Source: Sutterella parvirubra YIT 11816
GTDB taxonomy: Bacteria; Pseudomonadota; Gammaproteobacteria; Burkholderiales; Burkholderiaceae_F
Assembly (NCBI RefSeq): GCF_000250875.1
Contig: NZ_JH604873.1
Coordinates: 39,386-46,253 of the forward strand
DNA: 6,868 nucleotides
Direction: 5' to 3'
A model generated the notes under the pieces. It made no database searches and was not told the origin of the DNA. It was given only the letters and a program-made list of their open reading frames with translations. The stretch's first letter is position 1; each line of letters starts with the position of its first letter. Positions 5,203 to 6,868 of the stretch are shown here, in pieces. Made by a program: the position numbers and the translations under genes.

Positions 5203-6747
5203 ATGACGAACGCCACCGCCAAGAGCTTTCTCCTCACGATCCTTCAGCGCGACGCCGCCGACGCCGACCCCACGGCCGACGCCCGGACCGTCGCCGCGCT
5301 CGTCGAACGCGAGGCGGCCACGGTGCGCGCGTTGCGTGAGGCGGAAGGCCTCCGCCACCTCGTTCTCGTCTCCGTCGGGGACGAGCGCCTGCGCGAAGTC
5401 TCCCGCATGCCGCTCTGGGGCGAAGAGGCGGCCCGCGCCGCAGAGGCCGAATTCGTGCGCGCGGCGGCCGCGGCCGACGCCGTCATCGCGGAGCCGCACC
5501 GCGCGAACCCGCTCGCCTGGCGCCTCCACGACAAGGAAGGGTCGGACGACGTGACGGGGCCGATCCGCTGGTCGGGCGTGACGCTTCGCGACGCCGCCTG
5601 GATGGGCGACTTCCGCGAGGGGCCGGTCCTCCATTGGCGCTCGAACTTCCGCCGCGAACTCTGGTCGACGCCCGAGCGCCTGCGCCGCGGGCCCGGCGTC
5701 GCCGTGACGACCTCGCCCGCCGGGGCGTCCAACACCGGCGAGCGCATCCGCCTCGGGGGCTCCGTCATCCGCGATGAAGACGGGAACGAAGTCGTGCGGC
5801 TTCCCCGTTGGACCCCGGAAGCGGCGACGCTGCGCGTCGACGTGAAGACGGACGGCACGCTCGCCGTCACGCCCGTTACGGTTCCCGCGGAAACCGACGA
5901 AGCGACGGATCCGGACGTCATCCGGATCGAAGCCTTGGTGCGCGCCATGCGCGCCTTCGTCGCGTCGACGGGGTCGGAGGGCGTCGTGATCGGACTCTCG
6001 GGCGGGATCGACAGCGCGGTGACCGCAGCGCTCGCCGTCGAAGCGTTCGGCGCGGAGAAGGTCACCGGGATCATGCTCGCGTCGCGCTACACGTCGGACG
6101 AGAGCCGCGCGCTCGTGCGGACGCTCACCGCGAACCTGGGACTTCCCTACGTCGAACGCTCGATCGAGGGCGTCCACGCCGCGATGGCCGAGGGGATGGA
6201 AGAGGATTTCGGCGGGATCACCCCGGGCGGGATTCCCGACCAGAACATTCAGGCCCGCATCCGCGGGACGTGGCTGATGGGGGTCGCGAACGCGAAGAAC
6301 CTCATCATGCTCTGCAACGCCAACAAGGCGGAGTGCGCGATGGGCTACGGCACGCTCTACGGCGACATCGCCGGGGGCTTCGCGCCGATTGCGGACCTCT
6401 GGAAGCGCGAGGTGCGCGATCTCGCCGCCGCGCTCAACCGCCGCGCCGGCCGTGAGGTGATCCCCGAGGCGATCATCCGCCGCGAACCCACGGCGGAACT
6501 CCGCCCGGGGCAGCGCGACCGCGATTCGCTTCCCGAGTACGATCTCATCGAAAAGGTGATCACGGAGAAGGCCGGACGCTGGGCGCCCGATGAGCTCGCC
6601 ACGGAGGACGAACGCCGCATCCTGCGCCTTTTCGGGATCATGCGCTTCAAGCGCCGCATGTCGCCCACGGGCCCGCAGATGAGCCCGGCGCCGCTCGCGA
6701 AGTACGACGCGCGCTGGCCCGATGGGGTCCAGTACCCGTTGAAGTGA
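5203..6747 (+). CDS. nadE: NAD+ synthetase with a degenerate, cysteine-free nitrilase-like N-terminal domain
   Basis: Makes NAD from deamido-NAD, ATP and an ammonia source in the last step of NAD synthesis, in the cytoplasm. The 514-residue length fits the two-domain glutamine-dependent form (about 540). The C-terminal synthetase part (from about 235) has the PP-loop SGGIDSA at 266-272, MLASRYTSDES, NIQARIRG, GTLYGDIAGGFAPIADLWK (from 383), PTAELRPGQRDRDSLPEYD and FKRRMSPTG, all characteristic. The N-terminal 230 residues follow the nitrilase skeleton (SFLLTILQRDA at the start; LGGSVIRDEDGNEVVRLP at the end) but contain no cysteine. The catalytic Cys is therefore absent, and the Glu and Lys are not recognisable. 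The protein's only cysteines are Cys371 and Cys378, in the synthetase domain. The usual T-G-N-K-S-E motif reads NANKAE (372-377). The start ATG matches the domain's beginning but has no ribosome binding site; an in-frame GTG at 5128 overlaps the candidate promoter. The synthetase assignment is firm. Ammonia dependence, or ammonia from a separate partner, is inferred. Confidence 0.92.
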   Translation: MTNATAKSFLLTILQRDAADADPTADARTVAALVEREAATVRALREAEGLRHLVLVSVGDERLREVSRMPLWGEEAARAAEAEFVRAAAAADAVIAEPHRANPLAWRLHDKEGSDDVTGPIRWSGVTLRDAAWMGDFREGPVLHWRSNFRRELWSTPERLRRGPGVAVTTSPAGASNTGERIRLGGSVIRDEDGNEVVRLPRWTPEAATLRVDVKTDGTLAVTPVTVPAETDEATDPDVIRIEALVRAMRAFVASTGSEGVVIGLSGGIDSAVTAALAVEAFGAEKVTGIMLASRYTSDESRALVRTLTANLGLPYVERSIEGVHAAMAEGMEEDFGGITPGGIPDQNIQARIRGTWLMGVANAKNLIMLCNANKAECAMGYGTLYGDIAGGFAPIADLWKREVRDLAAALNRRAGREVIPEAIIRREPTAELRPGQRDRDSLPEYDLIEKVITEKAGRWAPDELATEDERRILRLFGIMRFKRRMSPTGPQMSPAPLAKYDARWPDGVQYPLK

Positions 6748-6762
6748 TTCGTCGCCGCCCGA

Positions 6763-6799
6763 CCGCCCGAAGGCCTGATCGAAGGCCCTCGGAGGGCGG
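6763..6799 (+). repeat. Hairpin-forming inverted repeat after nadE
   Basis: CCGCCC (6763-6768) can pair with GGGCGG (6794-6799), enclosing two copies of GAAGGCC (6769-6775 and 6781-6787). An alternative 5-bp stem GCCCT/AGGGC (6785-6789 with 6793-6797) competes with it. No T-run follows, so it may only protect the mRNA end or be incidental. Confidence 0.3.
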
Positions 6800-6810
6800 A
6801 TGCGGACAAA

Positions 6811-6849
6811 GGAAAGGCCGGTCGCCTGCAGGGGGCTCCGGCCTTTTCC
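6811..6849 (+). terminator. Intrinsic terminator of nadE
   Basis: AAAGGCCGG (6813-6821) pairs over 9 bp with CCGGCCTTT (6838-6846). The downstream arm runs into TTTT then CC. It lies 65 bp after the nadE stop. The 16-nt loop can itself form a short GCC/GGC stem. The A-run on the 5' side means it may also work on a convergent gene beyond the window. Confidence 0.8.
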
Positions 6850-6868
6850 GTCTGAAGCGGGCCTCGTC

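Noticed and set aside
5131..6177. 348-codon minus-strand open frame opposite nadE
   Set aside because: Antisense shadow with Arg, Asp, Gly and Ala bias and no recognisable domain; the plus-strand frame has unmistakable NAD synthetase motifs.

Overview
The window is ordinary chromosomal DNA from a GC-rich bacterium, most likely a betaproteobacterium of the order Burkholderiales. A Sutterellaceae-like relative is plausible but cannot be settled by eye. The basis is the very high GC at third codon positions (which also creates long antisense shadow frames), a zinc-independent type B ribosomal protein L31, an adjacent hemC-hemD pair, an ArnT-like membrane glycosyltransferase with a C-terminal periplasmic domain, and promoters of the extended -10 type. 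I see no phage, insertion sequence, CRISPR array, tRNA or rRNA.

Layout. The left half is on the minus strand. Reading right to left, rpmE (3006-2719) has its own promoter and ends in a strong intrinsic terminator (about 2665-2627). An ArnT/GT39-like membrane glycosyltransferase (2539-824) follows, then a NorM-type MATE exporter (from 764, running off the left edge). The last two lie 59 bp apart on the same strand and may be cotranscribed. The right half is on the plus strand. hemC (3252-4181) and hemD (4187-4954) are 5 bp apart and are followed by a hairpin terminator. After a 248-bp gap comes nadE (5203-6747), closed by a second intrinsic terminator near the right edge. The 245-bp region between rpmE and hemC holds two back-to-back promoters.

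How the genes work together. HemC and HemD carry out successive steps of tetrapyrrole synthesis: porphobilinogen to hydroxymethylbilane to uroporphyrinogen III. NadE makes NAD from deamido-NAD. RpmE is a ribosomal protein. The glycosyltransferase and MATE protein are envelope functions. Apart from the hemCD step there is no obvious shared pathway.

The most interesting observation is in nadE. The protein has the two-domain size of a glutamine-dependent NAD synthetase, but its nitrilase-like N-terminal half has no cysteine at all, so it cannot be a canonical glutaminase. The conserved T-G-N-K-S-E type motif of its synthetase domain is also altered. A second point is the roughly 110-nt leader of rpmE with two hairpins that share bases. 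I found no convincing new multi-gene system.
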